Shown: one piece after another, positions 21,735 to 32,974 of the stretch
Layout of the letters: every line of letters starts with the position of its first letter
How positions within the stretch are numbered: the stretch's first letter is position 1
Source of the DNA: Malaya genurostris
Lineage: Eukaryota > Arthropoda > Insecta > Diptera > Culicidae
DNA length: 64,000 bases
Direction: 5' to 3'
NCBI RefSeq assembly: GCF_030247185.1
Contig: NC_080572.1
Coordinates: 123,690,928 to 123,754,927, forward strand
Notes under the pieces: model-generated
Seen by the model: only the letters and a program-made list of their open reading frames with translations
Database searches by the model: none
What the model was told of the DNA's origin: nothing
Translations under genes and position numbers: made by a program

Positions 21735-24700
21735 TAGTTTAATTTACGCGCTCTCAAACGGACGCGGTCGTCAGCTCTTCGAAAATTTTGTAGTTTCCGA
21801 TCTTCGTATTTCAAACAACAACTAAAAATCGTTACCAGTCAATACCGCCGTTACAATTTGTTCCTATATCGGCGCTATATAAGACGTACTGGACTCAATC
21901 TCCGTCGAAACCCTAAACTTTTTTGGTCTTTTGTGAATTCAAAAAGAAGAGAGACTGGTCTTCCGCACTCGATGTTTTTTGGAAATCAAACAGCCTGCAA
22001 CGAGAATGAAAAGTGTGATTTATTTGCGCATCACTTCAAGGATGCATTTCATGACAATTCTGCAACACAGATTCAAATTGACGAGGCAACTGCTGGTGGA
22101 CCACGTGATATATTTAATTTCCATATTCCTCACATAACTGAGCAAATGGTCAAGACAGCAATTCGAAAATTAAAGCCGTCGTTCGCTACTGGTCCTGATG
22201 GTATTCCTTCATCTGTATTGAAGCGTTGCGCAGGAGCACTCAGTTATCCAATATCGAAATTGTTTAATCTTTTAACTTTACAAAGCGAGTTTCCTTCACG
22301 ATTGAAGTTTTCCTATATGTTTCCGGTTCACAAAAAAGGCGAAAAACGTGACATTTCCAACTATCGCGGTATTACGGCTTTGTGTGTATGTTCGAAGCTA
22401 TTCGAAACTATCGTAAACGATATTTAGTTTATTTTTCTTTACGTTTCGTCTTAGACTCGTCAGTGCAGAGCAGTTCAAATTGAACTGCTTAATGCAAACT
22501 TAAACAGTTCAACTTGAACCGCTAAGCAGACGTAAAGTTAATGCTACTTGCAAAACACTTATTAATTGGCACCGAAGTGCCATGTCTTTGCTGACGTGCC
22601 GAACGAAAACGTTATTTTCGGCTAATACTGGCCGATTCAGGTATGGTCATTTAGGGGTAAACCTAAGTTTGTGCTTAGGGCACATAACCGTTTTTATTTT
22701 TCTTTACGTTTCGTCTTAGACTCGTCAGTGCAGAGCAGTTCAAATTGAACTGCTTAATGCAAACTTAAACAGTTCAACTTGAACCGCTAAGCAGACGTAA
22801 AGTTAATGCTACTTGCAAAACACTTATTAATTGGCACCGAAGTGCCATGTCTTTGCTGACGTGCCGAACGAAAACGTTATTTTCGGCTAATACTGGCCGA
22901 TTCAGGTATGGTCATTTAGGGGTAAACCTAAGTTTGTGCTTAGGGCACATAACCGTTTTTATTTTTCTTTACGTTTCGTCTTAGACTCGTCAGTGCAGAG
23001 CAGTTCAAATTGAACTGCTTAATGCAAACTTAAACAGTTCAACTTGAACCGCTAAGCAGACGTAAAGTTAATGCTACTTGCAAAACACTTATTAATTGGC
23101 ACCGAAGTGCCATGTCTTTGCTGACGTGCCGAACGAAAACGTTATTTTCGGCTAATACTGGCCGAAGTGTTTTGCAAGTAGCATTAACTTTACGTCTGCT
23201 TAGCGGTTCAAGTTGAACTGTTTAAGTTTGCATTAAGCAGTTCAATTTGAACTGCTCTGCACTGACGAGTCTAAGACGAAACGTAAAGAAAAATAAAAAC
23301 GGTTATGTGCCCTAAGCACAAACTTAGGTTTACCCCTAAATGACCATACCTGAATCGGCCAGTATTAGCCGAAAATAACGTTTTCGTTCGGCACGTCAGC
23401 AAAGACATGGCACTTCGGTGCCAATTAATAAGTGTTTTGCAAGTAGCATTAACTTTACGTCTGCTTAGCGGTTCAAGTTGAACTGTTTAAGTTTGCATTA
23501 AGCAGTCCAATTTGAACTGCTCTGCACTGACGAGTCTAAGACGAAACGTAAAGAAAAATAAAAACGGTTATGTGCCCTAAGCACAAACTTAGGTTTACCC
23601 CTAAATGATATTTAGTTTGCCAGCAGCAGATCCTACATAGATAATGAACAGCACGAGTTTTTCCCGAAATCGGTTACATCGAATCTTATGATATTCACCT
23701 CAAAATGCGTGTAGACCATGGACTCTGGATGGCAAATCGATGCAGCGTATATGGATCTTAGAGCGGCATTTGATCGAGTAGATCACAAAATACTTCTGAC
23801 CAAGCTTCAACTACTGGGTGTCTCTACGATGAGCGTAGAGTGGTTTAGATCGTATCTGACAAACCGTTCTGTACAGGTTAAAATCGGTTCTTAAACATCT
23901 GAAGTTTTCTCGAATTTTTCTGGAGTTCCGCAAGGCAGCAATCTTGGTCCGTTGCTGTTTTCGCTTTTCATGAACGATGTTTCACAGCTGTTACCACCGG
24001 AATCCAGATTATTTTATGCAGACGATGCAAAAATTATGAAGGTTATCAAGCGTCTCGCGGACTGTCTTGTACTACAACATATGATACAAAAGTTCGTATA
24101 TTGGTGTTCAAAAAATTGTTTGTGCTTGAGTATCGAGAAATGTTGCGTCATATCTTTCTATCGGAAAACTGATCCTATCTTGTATGGCTATGAAATCTCA
24201 GAAAGGTCCATGACACGAGTAGAATGTATAAAGGATCTTGGTGTCACTCTAGATCGTGAAATTACCTTTAGACTGCACTATGACGATATGTTGGCCAAAG
24301 CAAACCGTCAACTTGGTTTCATCTTCAAGGTAGCCAAAAAATTTCGAGACCCACTTTGTTTAAGATCCATTGTACTGTTCACTTGTACGTTCAATACTAA
24401 AGTCAAACGCTGTTATTTGGTGCCCCTACCATGCTTACTGGATCGCTAGGATTGAGACTGTTCAACATAAATTTGTGAGGTACGCTCTGTGCCTGTTACC
24501 GTGGCGTTACCCTATGAACATACCATCATACGAAGATCGCTGCTGTTTGTTGAATCTCGAGTCATTGGAGGTACGACGCATAACTGCTCAAGCAACTTTC
24601 GCTGCCAAACTACTTTTTGGCGACACAGATAGTCCAACGTTACTCAACGTTACTTCCACTTTCGGAAAAATAGTGACTGTGAAAATAGTGACTTTGTGAG
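21735..24700 (+). pseudogene. Non-LTR retrotransposon reverse transcriptase, broken
   Basis: The first part (about 21858-22427) contains KLKPSFATGPDGIPSSVLKR and KKGEKRDISNYRGITALC, the RT fingers. After an inserted array the frame resumes at 23619 (FASSRSYIDNEQHEFFPK), with AYMDLRAAFDRVDHK, then GVPQGSNLGPLLFSLFMNDV and FYADD at about 24012, then a thumb/C-terminal region to about 24660. In-frame stops occur at the TAG just before the array, in KCV*, and at 23893, with a frameshift near 24385. There is no endonuclease and no poly(A) end. The layout fits the Jockey/CR1 group. It is a 5'-truncated, long-dead copy. Confidence 0.88.
22431..23606. repeat. Head-to-head array of a 265-bp palindrome-rich unit
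   Basis: Three direct copies (ACGTTTCGTCTTAG recurs at 22441, 22706 and 22971, period 265) meet at about 23165 a set of inverted copies (ACGAAACGTAAAG at 23276 and 23541, again period 265). The copies are nearly identical. The array sits in a reverse transcriptase and is flanked on both sides by GATATTTAGTTT (22419-22430 and 23607-23618), a 10-12 bp target duplication, so it arrived as a unit. Each unit contains small palindromes: GCAGTTCAAATTGAACTGC, GGCACCGAAGTGCC, CGAAAACGTTATTTTCG and CCTAAG...CTTAGG. Inverted arms built of tandem repeats recall foldback elements. No transposase is present. Confidence 0.92.
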
Positions 24701-25232
24701 AGTGTAATGACGTGACATAGTGGAATTCAACGGTACAACAACAGTACTATTAGTGAGTTCTATATATTTCAAAGCATACAGTGCATAGAAAATTGAGAGG
24801 AAACAAACATAATATGAATTTTGGAATAAATTTTCTGGAAATTTATGTTACATTCCAAGGAAAATTATATCTAATACAGATTTCTGCCTTCACTGTTTAA
24901 GTCAGCATTGAGATTCCATTAAATTTCTTTTCAGATATTTTTACTGTGTACCTGAATTTTATATAAATAAGATTATTTTCAAATAAAATATTATTGTTGT
25001 GTCTTAATTGGTTTAAAATTGAGTATCGTATATGGTAGATCATTTTTTTCTCTTTCAGTTGGAAAATTAAAACTAAAATTTCACTACAATATTAAAAATG
25101 CAAAATTTATATATGCATATAAAAGGTGATTTTTTTGAGGTTAGGATTTTCATGCATTAGTATTTGCTCAGATTTTTTGAGGTTATGATTTTCATGCATT
25201 ATTATTTGCTCAGTATGCTCTGACATTTCATC

Positions 25233-25943
25233 ATGAATAGACTTACTAACGAGCAACGCTTGCAAATCAGTGAATGGGCCCTAGAAAAGTTGGCAGAAAA
25301 TCCGCTTTTTTATCAACAAATTTTGTTCAGCGATGAGGCTCATTTCTGGTTGAATGGCTACGTAAATAAGCAAAATTGCCGCATTTGGAGTGAAGAGCAA
25401 CCAGAAGCCGTTCAAGAACTGCCCATGCATCCCGAAAAATGCACTGTTTGGTGTGGTTTGTACGCTGGTGGAATCATTGGACCGTATTTTTTCAAAGATG
25501 CTGTTGGACGCAACGTTACAGTGAATGGCGATCGCTATCGTTCGATGCTAACAAACTTTTTGTTGCCAAAAATGGAAGAACTGAACTTAATTGACATGTG
25601 GTTTCAACAAGATGGCGCTACATGCCACACAGCTCGCGATTCTATGGCCATTTTGAGGGAAAACTTCGGAGAACAATTCATCTCAAGAAATGGACCGGTA
25701 AGTTGGCCACCAAGATCATGCGATTTGACGCCTTTAGACTATTTTTTGTGGGGCTACGTCAAGTCTAAAGTCTACAGAAATAAGCCAGTAACTATTCCAG
25801 CTTTGGAAGACAACATTTCCGAAGAAATTCGGGCTATTCCGGCCGAAATGCTCGAAAAAGTTGCCCAAAATTGGACTTTCCGAATGGACCACCTAAGACG
25901 CAGCCGCGGTCAACATTTAAATGAAATTATCTTCAAAAAGTAA
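25233..25943 (+). CDS. Mariner-like transposase, DNA-binding domain deleted
   Basis: The 236-residue frame starts MNRLTNEQRLQI, the usual N-terminus of this family, and jumps at residue 12-13 directly into SEWALEKLAENPLFYQQILF, the start of the catalytic core. About 100 residues holding the helix-turn-helix modules are missing, while family members are normally around 340 residues. The catalytic acids are visible: D34 in FSDEAHFW, D127 in QQDGATCHTA and D164 in PPRSCDLTPLDYF, with 36 residues between the second and third. YFLWGYVKSKVY follows as in relatives. There are no stops or frameshifts. A core without DNA-binding modules should not bind its ends normally. It could act as a dominant interfering partner or be inert; that is inference. 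Confidence 0.88.
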   Translation: MNRLTNEQRLQISEWALEKLAENPLFYQQILFSDEAHFWLNGYVNKQNCRIWSEEQPEAVQELPMHPEKCTVWCGLYAGGIIGPYFFKDAVGRNVTVNGDRYRSMLTNFLLPKMEELNLIDMWFQQDGATCHTARDSMAILRENFGEQFISRNGPVSWPPRSCDLTPLDYFLWGYVKSKVYRNKPVTIPALEDNISEEIRAIPAEMLEKVAQNWTFRMDHLRRSRGQHLNEIIFKK

Positions 25944-25969
25944 ATGTCATGTACCAATCTAACGTTTAA

Positions 25970-25975
25970 AATAAA
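25970..25975 (+). terminator. Polyadenylation signal of the mariner-like element
   Basis: AATAAA lies 27 bp after the transposase stop codon and before the right terminal repeat, the expected place for element transcripts. Confidence 0.6.
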
Positions 25976-26206
25976 GAACCGATGAGATTTTGCAAATTTT
26001 ATGCGTTTTATTGTTTAAAAAAGTTCTCAAGCTCTTAAAAAATCACCCTGTATAAATACATGCCACTGTTGATAAATCAAATTTTGCAGCAATTTAAATA
26101 GAATTGTATATGGGTTGGAAAACTGTACATTAAATTATATGTCTTTTTTGTATAAGTATGAAAACGAACTACATTTTGAATGTAACTCTGATCGGGTACT
26201 GGCTAT

Positions 26207-26490
26207 TAGAGATGATCGGGTAACCATTTTTTCAAACCGGACCCGTACCAGATCAAAAATAAGAAACTCACCAGTATCCGGCCCGAACCCAAGATTAAAT
26301 TTTCTTCCAGACCCGACTCGTTTCCGATGAAAAAATAAAAATCTTTTCCTGTACTCGACTCGAACCCGAAAAAAGTCCTGAAAACCGGAAAAACCGTAAC
26401 CCGTACCCGTTGAAAATGAAAAAATCGGCACCCGTACCCGACCCGAACCCGACAAACAAATCTTTTTCTTCGGGTTCGGGACCATCTCTA
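26207..26490. mobile_element. hAT-type MITE, 284 bp
   Basis: The ends are TAGAGATGATCGGGTAACC and the inverse of TAGAGATGGTCCCGAACC. The flanks are CTGGCTAT (26199-26206) and CTGCCTAT (26491-26498), an 8-bp duplication with one mismatch. TAGAGATG ends with an 8-bp duplication fit hAT. The interior is full of ACCCG and CCCGAA repeats that give an artificial Arg/Gly/Phe-rich minus-strand frame. Confidence 0.85.
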
Positions 26491-26498
26491 CTGCCTAT

Positions 26499-29400
26499 TT
26501 TTCATACTTTGAAACTTATCTAAAGTCTGAAAGTTCATTTGGCTTATGAATATCAATCAACTCAATTGTTATACAAAGATCTCAACTCTATATAAAACCA
26601 ATAACGTATAACTTTGTTTCAGACTATAAAATTTTCCAATTTTTTTTAAAGATGATGGCGTTGGCCGACCTGTTTTGAATTTGTTTCGAATACTATAATT
26701 GAAATTTTATGAGCTAATTTTAAATAGCATATCAAGATGTTTTGGAATCAAATTTAACGCAATTATAATAAACTACTACGAATGATGCCGCTGACGCCGC
26801 CGAACAATTTTTTAAAGTTTTTGTTCGAACATCTAATAATTTTAAAAAGTATTGAAAATTGAACACAATCACTATATGGTATGGAGTACGCCACTGTTTA
26901 ATAAGTTTGATATTATTATCAACATGAAAATTTCATATTGAAGTGCTCTGGTCATCAAAGAACACTCAACTACTCATTGACCAATCATTCCAAGTAAAAC
27001 ACCAGTGCGCGACGTATGCAATGTAATGAGTGCTTTTCCATCAGTTTGATTTCGCGTTTATGTAATAGCACAGTAACTGGAAACGTCTCGCATCAAAATC
27101 GATTTCCCGTTAAATATCAATTTCTCACCTATAGGCAGCCGGTGCGATAACAGAACCAATGCCATGATTCGAAGCATTCACCCGAGTACGACCAAGTCAT
27201 GCTGACTGTGTTGAGCTAAAAGACACCTGAGAGATTTTAACTAGCAAGAAAGAAATCGTTGACGACTGGGAATGTAATTTTGCTATTACACCTTTCGGTG
27301 CAAGAACTTTTCAACGCTGACGGCAGTTTCGATTCAAACGACGAGTATTTCGATGACAGGCCAGAAACAGACTGATGAGGGGGAGGGAATTTCCTAATGA
27401 GAGTAAGGAGTTGTAGCAGGATGTGGAATAATTTTCCGGAAGCAGGGAAAGGAATCCGGAAGCGATAATGGAGTATGTTAAAAACTCATTTGTGGCAAAT
27501 TAGAAAATTACTTGCACAAATTTTAATTAGAATTTCAATCAGTTATTGCATCCGCCAATTTTCCTTGGATGGAATTTTCTTGGTTGATAAGAAAATGCAG
27601 GACAGACATAGTAAAATGGAAGGATAAAAACCGACCCTTTAGACGTGACAGAAGTAATGGCTCGTGTGAAAAGCCGATGCTTACCGGTGGATGGGGAAAG
27701 ATGGCGGTCAGACAGAAGGGAAATTTTAATTAAAAACCCACCGGTGTGAATATGGCTAACGAAAGGAAAACCAAACCAAAGCGTGAAATAACTGCACGCT
27801 CTATCGTGCCTCGGATTTGATTGTTTTATTTGAATTTTCTCGGAATGCACCGGCATTTGAATATACGGGGTTGGTTTATTAATGGCATAAATAATTATTT
27901 GATCAATTTTCTTTTGCGGATGCAACTGTAGTGCATAGGTGACATGATACAACTTTTCAAGTATTTCGAACAGTCGTGTCAAAAGTTATTTTAGTTATGA
28001 AATAATAATAATAATCTAGGTTCGTATGAGTTACTCATATATTATCAAAAACTAAAATTCATACGCTCTATCCAGCTAACCAACAAGTTGCCTGATAAAT
28101 ACCCTAGGAAGCAACTTTTCACAACAACGCGACTCACAATATCCATGCAAGTGTGATAATCAATGTTCGAAACTTATAAACGATAGAATAAAAAGTACTA
28201 GCAAGCTAACTACGGTGCCTTTTCGTATCTGCTTCCAACTACCAACCACTGCACCACGGATTACTGGAACAAAATCGTGTGCACCAAATTATCTCGCTCG
28301 CCTTTCCTACCGACTAAAGAGTAAACCAGCAGAATATCCTTTTTGCAGCTGTCAGAGCGACACTTTTGCCAACAGTATTAGCAGTAAGCCAGACTGAAAC
28401 TGGTTCAATGTCTTCCTATAAAAGAAGCAGCCTCGGCCATTGGTCATCCGCAGGTCAAACCAGTCTTCCGGATAAACAGGTCACGTAATTGTCCCAATGA
28501 AATATTATGAAACATCATTACGCGATAGCTTTTCGGTGAGAGTCCATTAGCCCTATAGAAGACCAACCAAACTGGTGACCATGACCAGCAATCCGCAATG
28601 CAACACGGCGGTATGAGGGCGAATAATGGTCCATAGACAGTAGTTAACTGTTCTTGAAAGCACTATCTAGTCTGTATCGAACAAACTAGCAAATCCATGA
28701 GAGCGAAAAGATCCCTTCCGGTTCCAATGGGACTGAGTATACGAACTATACTTTCACAATAGCCGCTGCTCCTTCCAGCCACGATTCATTGAGGAGAATA
28801 TCAGAGATAACCAAACGAAGGGGAAAATAGATCGGTACGTCGAAACGGCAGCTTCTATGCTTTGGTGTTAGGAGCAAAGACAGGAAAAAGGAAAAACAGA
28901 ATTCCGATAAAATGAAACTGGAGCTTTAGTCTTCTTTGCTAGTAGAACGACGATGGTTTTACTGCACAGTTAGAACGTACTTTAACGAACTCAGATTGAA
29001 TTTTCGTCGCTGGCTGGAACTCATTTCACCGGTAATTGAAGACGCTGAATCGACCTCGGTATCGCGATAATGCCTGCAAAATGTTGATTGGGGCGCAAAG
29101 TTTTATTTCTACTTGGCACAATCAATGTGCATTCAATTTTCGCCTAAGTTTACAACCCGAAATTACGAGAGTAATCAAGAATTGTTGACTCGTCAAAACT
29201 GCGCTACAATCGTTTCATTTCCTTCACGAGAAAGGTATTAAGGTGCAAATTGCGATACGAAAATTCTCTCCATTTAGGAAAATCTAGGGCAGGGCAATGA
29301 TAAATTCTAGTTAAAATATTGAAGAATATTTTGATACTAAATCAAATTTTCTAGATTATTTTTGATACTTTACTATGTGTATGTTGAATAATTATGAAAA

Positions 29401-29770
29401 TGTTCATAAGGTAATGTGCCACGATTTTCCCGTTCGCATTTTTTCATGAATTTTAGTTTTTAGATATTGGAACCTGACTCCAGACACTTAAATGAGATTT
29501 TAATATGTTCACTATTTCTAGCATAAGCAGTAACTTTGATACTGAAATTAGTTTTTTAAGTATTAATACCAATACTGCTGCGTCAAAAAAAAAATATTTT
29601 GAATTTATCTTCAAAGGCATCAAAAAAGCTTTTCTTTAATCCACCTAGTGATGTGATAATGCCTTGCTCTTGGTGTTCAAATACGCTTTTTCTTTCAATT
29701 TGAATTGTTCCATCACGATACGAATTAGGGCTCAAATTCATTCAGCTTGATTTGGTTAGTTCACAAAAGC
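26499..29770. other. Single-copy sequence, no feature recognised
   Basis: No repeats are shared with the rest of the window. GC is moderate at 27130-29100. The minus-strand frame of 147 codons at 27539-27982 and the plus-strand frame at 28215-28397 have no domain or splice support. This could be host intron or intergenic DNA. Confidence 0.4.
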
Positions 29771-29910
29771 GGACTACAGCGCCTAAAGAAAGTATGGACG
29801 CACTTTGATTTCGCTGTAAATAATTCACAAGTGTTAGATATTCAAATTTTATTCGATATACTGATAATATTAGACTACAACAACAGAATATTATTCTCAA
29901 CATTTGCTAC

Positions 29911-30810
29911 TTAGTCATTGTAGACTAGCTGGCGCACCGTCTTGCGAACGTTCCTCATTAAATTCCGTACAGACTTTTTTTTTGTTTTGATTATAGAGGT
30001 TTTAACATTGTGGTCATTCACCTCTTCGGGCTAGAAGAGTTTTCTGACCCTATGTGCGGGATTGGAAATCGAACCCAGGTGGGCTGCGTGAAAGGCATCG
30101 ACTTACCCATCACGCTGTACCCGTTCCCCACCGTACAGACTTCTTGGCGACAAGTTTTGACACTTTTATCCAATCTTTTTCGAACTGTTGAATGGTTTCG
30201 GCTGCCGTGACATGTTTCCTAAGATGTGCCTTCGTTAATGCCCAAAATTCCTCAATTGGTCGAAGTTGGGGGCAATTTGATGGAATCATGTCTTTTGGGA
30301 CGAAAGTGACATTTTTGGTAGTATACCATTCTACCGTTGATTTCGAGTAGTGGCAAGAAGCAAGATCTGGCCAGAAGACAACAGGATCCTTGTGGCTTCG
30401 AATCATGGGTAGAAGTCGTTTTTGTAAACATTCCTTGATGTATATTTCCCTGTTCATTGAAGCAATTGAAAGGTTTCGAAATCTTACCGCAGCTACAAAT
30501 TGCTTGCCAGACCATAGCATTCTTACCAAATTTTTCGACTTCAATCGATGTATCGGACTGGTTTAACACTTGCCCTTTTCGCCCCGTATAATATTGTGGT
30601 CCCGGCAAGGATTTTGTAATCGAGTTTCACGTAGGTTTCATCATCCATGATTATGCAGATAAAAACTTCCAGTAAGAATCGTATTGTACAGCTTTCGAAC
30701 CCTCGGCCTGATCGATGCTTCTTGTTTCGGACTACGTTTTGGTTGTTTCTGCTTCTCATAGGTTCGAAGATTCATACTTTCTGGGACAGTCTTTAGGTCG
30801 CATATCCGAC
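29911..30810 (-). pseudogene. ITmD37E (DD37E) transposase, broken by SINE and frameshift
   Basis: Read on the minus strand: an N-terminal remnant LRTYEKQKQPKRSPKQEASI near 30780, then MDDETYVKLDYK (first Asp), KNAMVWQAICSCGK, FWPDLASCHYSKSTVEW (second Asp) and CPQLRPIEEFWALTKAHLRK (Glu). I count 37 residues between the second Asp and the Glu, the DD37E spacing described in mosquitoes. A frameshift lies near 30440-30480. A SINE with a 12-bp duplication interrupts the C-terminus, which resumes as NLMRNVRKTVRQLVYND and stops at 29911. The front part before residue LRTYEK is missing. A possible 3' terminal repeat (AAAGTATGGACGCACTT) is near 29788. Confidence 0.88.
29977..30130 (-). mobile_element. 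Feilai-like tRNA-derived SINE inside a transposase
   Basis: On the minus strand it starts GGGGAACGGGTACAGCGTG, has a box-B-like GGGTTCGATTTCC and box-A-like AGCGTGATGGGT, then GAAGAGGTGAATGACC and TTAAAACCTCTATAATC, and ends in an A tract (T run at 29975-29983). It is flanked by perfect CCGTACAGACTT repeats at 29965-29976 and 30131-30142. Wording and layout match the mosquito Feilai family as I know it. It is one of the younger insertions here because the duplication is intact. Confidence 0.9.
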
Positions 30811-30859
30811 AATATTGTTGAAACGAATAGAGTTCAATACTCTGGAAAGTTTTCGAACG

Positions 30860-31090
30860 AGCAAGCTAAGCTTGCTGAAATGGGTTCAGCCATCTCCAAG
30901 AAAACTAAGCGAAGAGAAAAAGTGCGTTTTGTCGGTTACGTCCTTATACCATTATATCTCCGGAAGTGACAGCCAATTGATCTTCGAACTAGATTCACAG
31001 TACAAAAAGAGCCTCAAACGAACCTAAGTTTATTAAAACCAGTTCAACCATCTACGAGAAAATTGAGTGGAGCTGTTAAAATTGCATACA
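30860..31090 (+). repeat. Dispersed repeat Z, copy 1
   Basis: This shares TTTGTCGGTT(A/G)CGTC, TTATACCATTATATCTCCGGA and ACACACATA phrases with 42240-42480. It is non-coding and its class is unknown; it may belong to the same broad family as X. Confidence 0.6.
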
Positions 31091-31099
31091 CACATACAT

Positions 31100-32356
31100 C
31101 TTCTGATCTACTTGAGCTGAGTTGAATGAGTATATAACGTATATAACGATAGAAGTTTGAAGCTGTTAGCTCAATCGATCTAAATCCTATGACTTGTATC
31201 GCATGAAGGGCAAATCATGTTCCGGAGGTATTGTTCCACGGACCAGCCTCGCCGTAATGCGTTGTTCGCTTCAAATGGTTTCGAACATTACAGTAAAACT
31301 TCCGATTTCTTGCGGGTGGCGAGCAATCGACGCGTATTTAGTCTACATTTTTCCGTTTTATAAATCAATACCATTTATGGTTCTTATCAATACTTAACCA
31401 ATACCAGCTTGCATCCTATTAGACCTGTGCGCCGATACACAATATTAAAACCGGCGTACAGTTTTGCTTCCATGCTTACTATAAAAACTTTGAAATAATT
31501 ATATTGAAAAAGCCAAATGAATGAGAAACTTACAGAGAGATGATTTTCTGGAAAAAGATACGACCAAAGACAGACTAGTGTTTGTAGTCTGATGAACAGA
31601 GAGGATTTTTGAATATAAGGAACCGGTCGCCAGGCGGCTAGGATACAGATCATTGTTCGATGTACGCTAACCAACTCTGTCCTGTTGTAGAACTGTGTCT
31701 ACCACAGCACAGGATAGCGGAAATGGTAAACACGTATTCACGTCTTGCATAAGAACGCAAATATGAGTCCAGCCTCTGAGTGTATTTTTTTCCCAAAAAA
31801 AAACATCCTTTCTGTGATTTTCTCATTCATTTGGCTTCTTCAATATATGTGTACATTCATTCATTGCAAAACTGAACTTCACGTCAAAATAACTAAAAAT
31901 TAATAAATCGTTACTTTGAAATGTTAGTTAACATTAGCAGATAAACCATTTTTATTATCAAAATCTTTTTAAAACGAAACATCACAGAGAGACGGTATCA
32001 TTTATTTCAATGATTAATACTCAATGACGATTTTGAGTTATAAATAAAATTCGAGCCCATATGTTTGGATTAATCTACGAACAGTGAAGAAACTATTTCA
32101 TTTAAATAGCCCCTTCGAGGCTCCGTTTCTAATTGGCAATTATGGAAAGTAAAACATACACGAAATATCATTAATGAAATAATAATAAATAAACGAAAAG
32201 TTGGTGAATGCATTAAGTCCAATTCAAAAAAAGCGACAACTATATCCATTACATTCGAAACATACAGTTTTCGAATAAATGGAACTAAAACTTGACGTAA
32301 ATTCAAGCATGTCGTAAGTTTCCGGATTATGACAGAATATTACATCTATTTGCATG
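31100..32356. other. No recognised feature
   Basis: AT-rich, no second copy in the window, no coding frame with a domain. Confidence 0.45.
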
Positions 32357-32358
32357 TA

Positions 32359-32972
32359 GGGGAGAGTGTTCAGTTACCGGCACCCTTTTCTTTTAAGCTT
32401 ATTACTTCTGACAAAGTGCATATTATGCGGACATTTATACATCAATGGAAAGTCCCTAGCTAACAACTGATTAAGAAACTAAGTTGATTCAATCGATTGA
32501 AAGAACTATATTATCAATTTAGTAAAGTGATAAATTTTAACTATTTCAAAAAAGGTGTTCGGTTACCGTCACCCCAAGATATTGCGCGATTAGTCGATTA
32601 ACGATTTGGGGTGCGGTAGTCGAAATCGGTAGACATTTTGAAAATGACGATAAAAAACTTTGGTTGCGAAAATTTTGATAGCATTCGGTATTAAATCACG
32701 AAATAGATCTTCTTCACCTCATAAATATTCAATCCACTCACTTTTTCGATACTTTCCAATTTAAAAAAAAGTAATAAAAAATTTTTGTGTTGATTTTCAC
32801 GCAATTAAAATTTGTTTTGAGCGCAGCAAAAAGTACAAACGTCTGTTTGCTTTGGTATTCGGCACAAAAAGAACATGCTACTGTTACACACACACATGGC
32901 ATTTGTTGAAATGACGCTATCTACTTTCTGTCGAAAGTTACGGTGGGGTGCGGGCAACCGAACATCTTCCAC
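32359..32972. mobile_element. TA-type MITE, 614 bp
   Basis: The ends GGGGAGAGTGTTCAGTTACC and, inverted, GTGGAAGATGTTCGGTTGCC match at most positions. TA is found on both outer sides (32357-32358 and 32973-32974). The interior repeats the CGGTTACCG(T/G)CACCCC phrase at 32561. A partial copy is at 14200-14480. A TA duplication points to a Tc1/mariner-type parent, but there is no transposase. Confidence 0.8.
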
Positions 32973-32974
32973 TA

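Larger units (their letters stand above)
25122..26050 (+). mobile_element. Mariner-like transposon with internal deletion (929 bp)
   Basis: The ends are AAAGGTGATTTTTTTGAGG and AGCTCTTAAAAAATCACCCTG, imperfect inverted repeats around GGTGATTTTTT. They are flanked by TA at 25120-25121 and 26051-26052, the target rule of Tc1/mariner elements. A 43-bp segment next to the left end is tandemly duplicated (25129-25214). A polyadenylation signal AATAAA lies at 25970. The reading frame at 25233-25943 is intact but short for the family. Confidence 0.9.

Noticed and set aside
26135..26485. 116-codon Arg/Gly/Phe-rich minus-strand frame
   Set aside because: Lies almost entirely inside a hAT MITE made of ACCCG repeats with an 8-bp target duplication.
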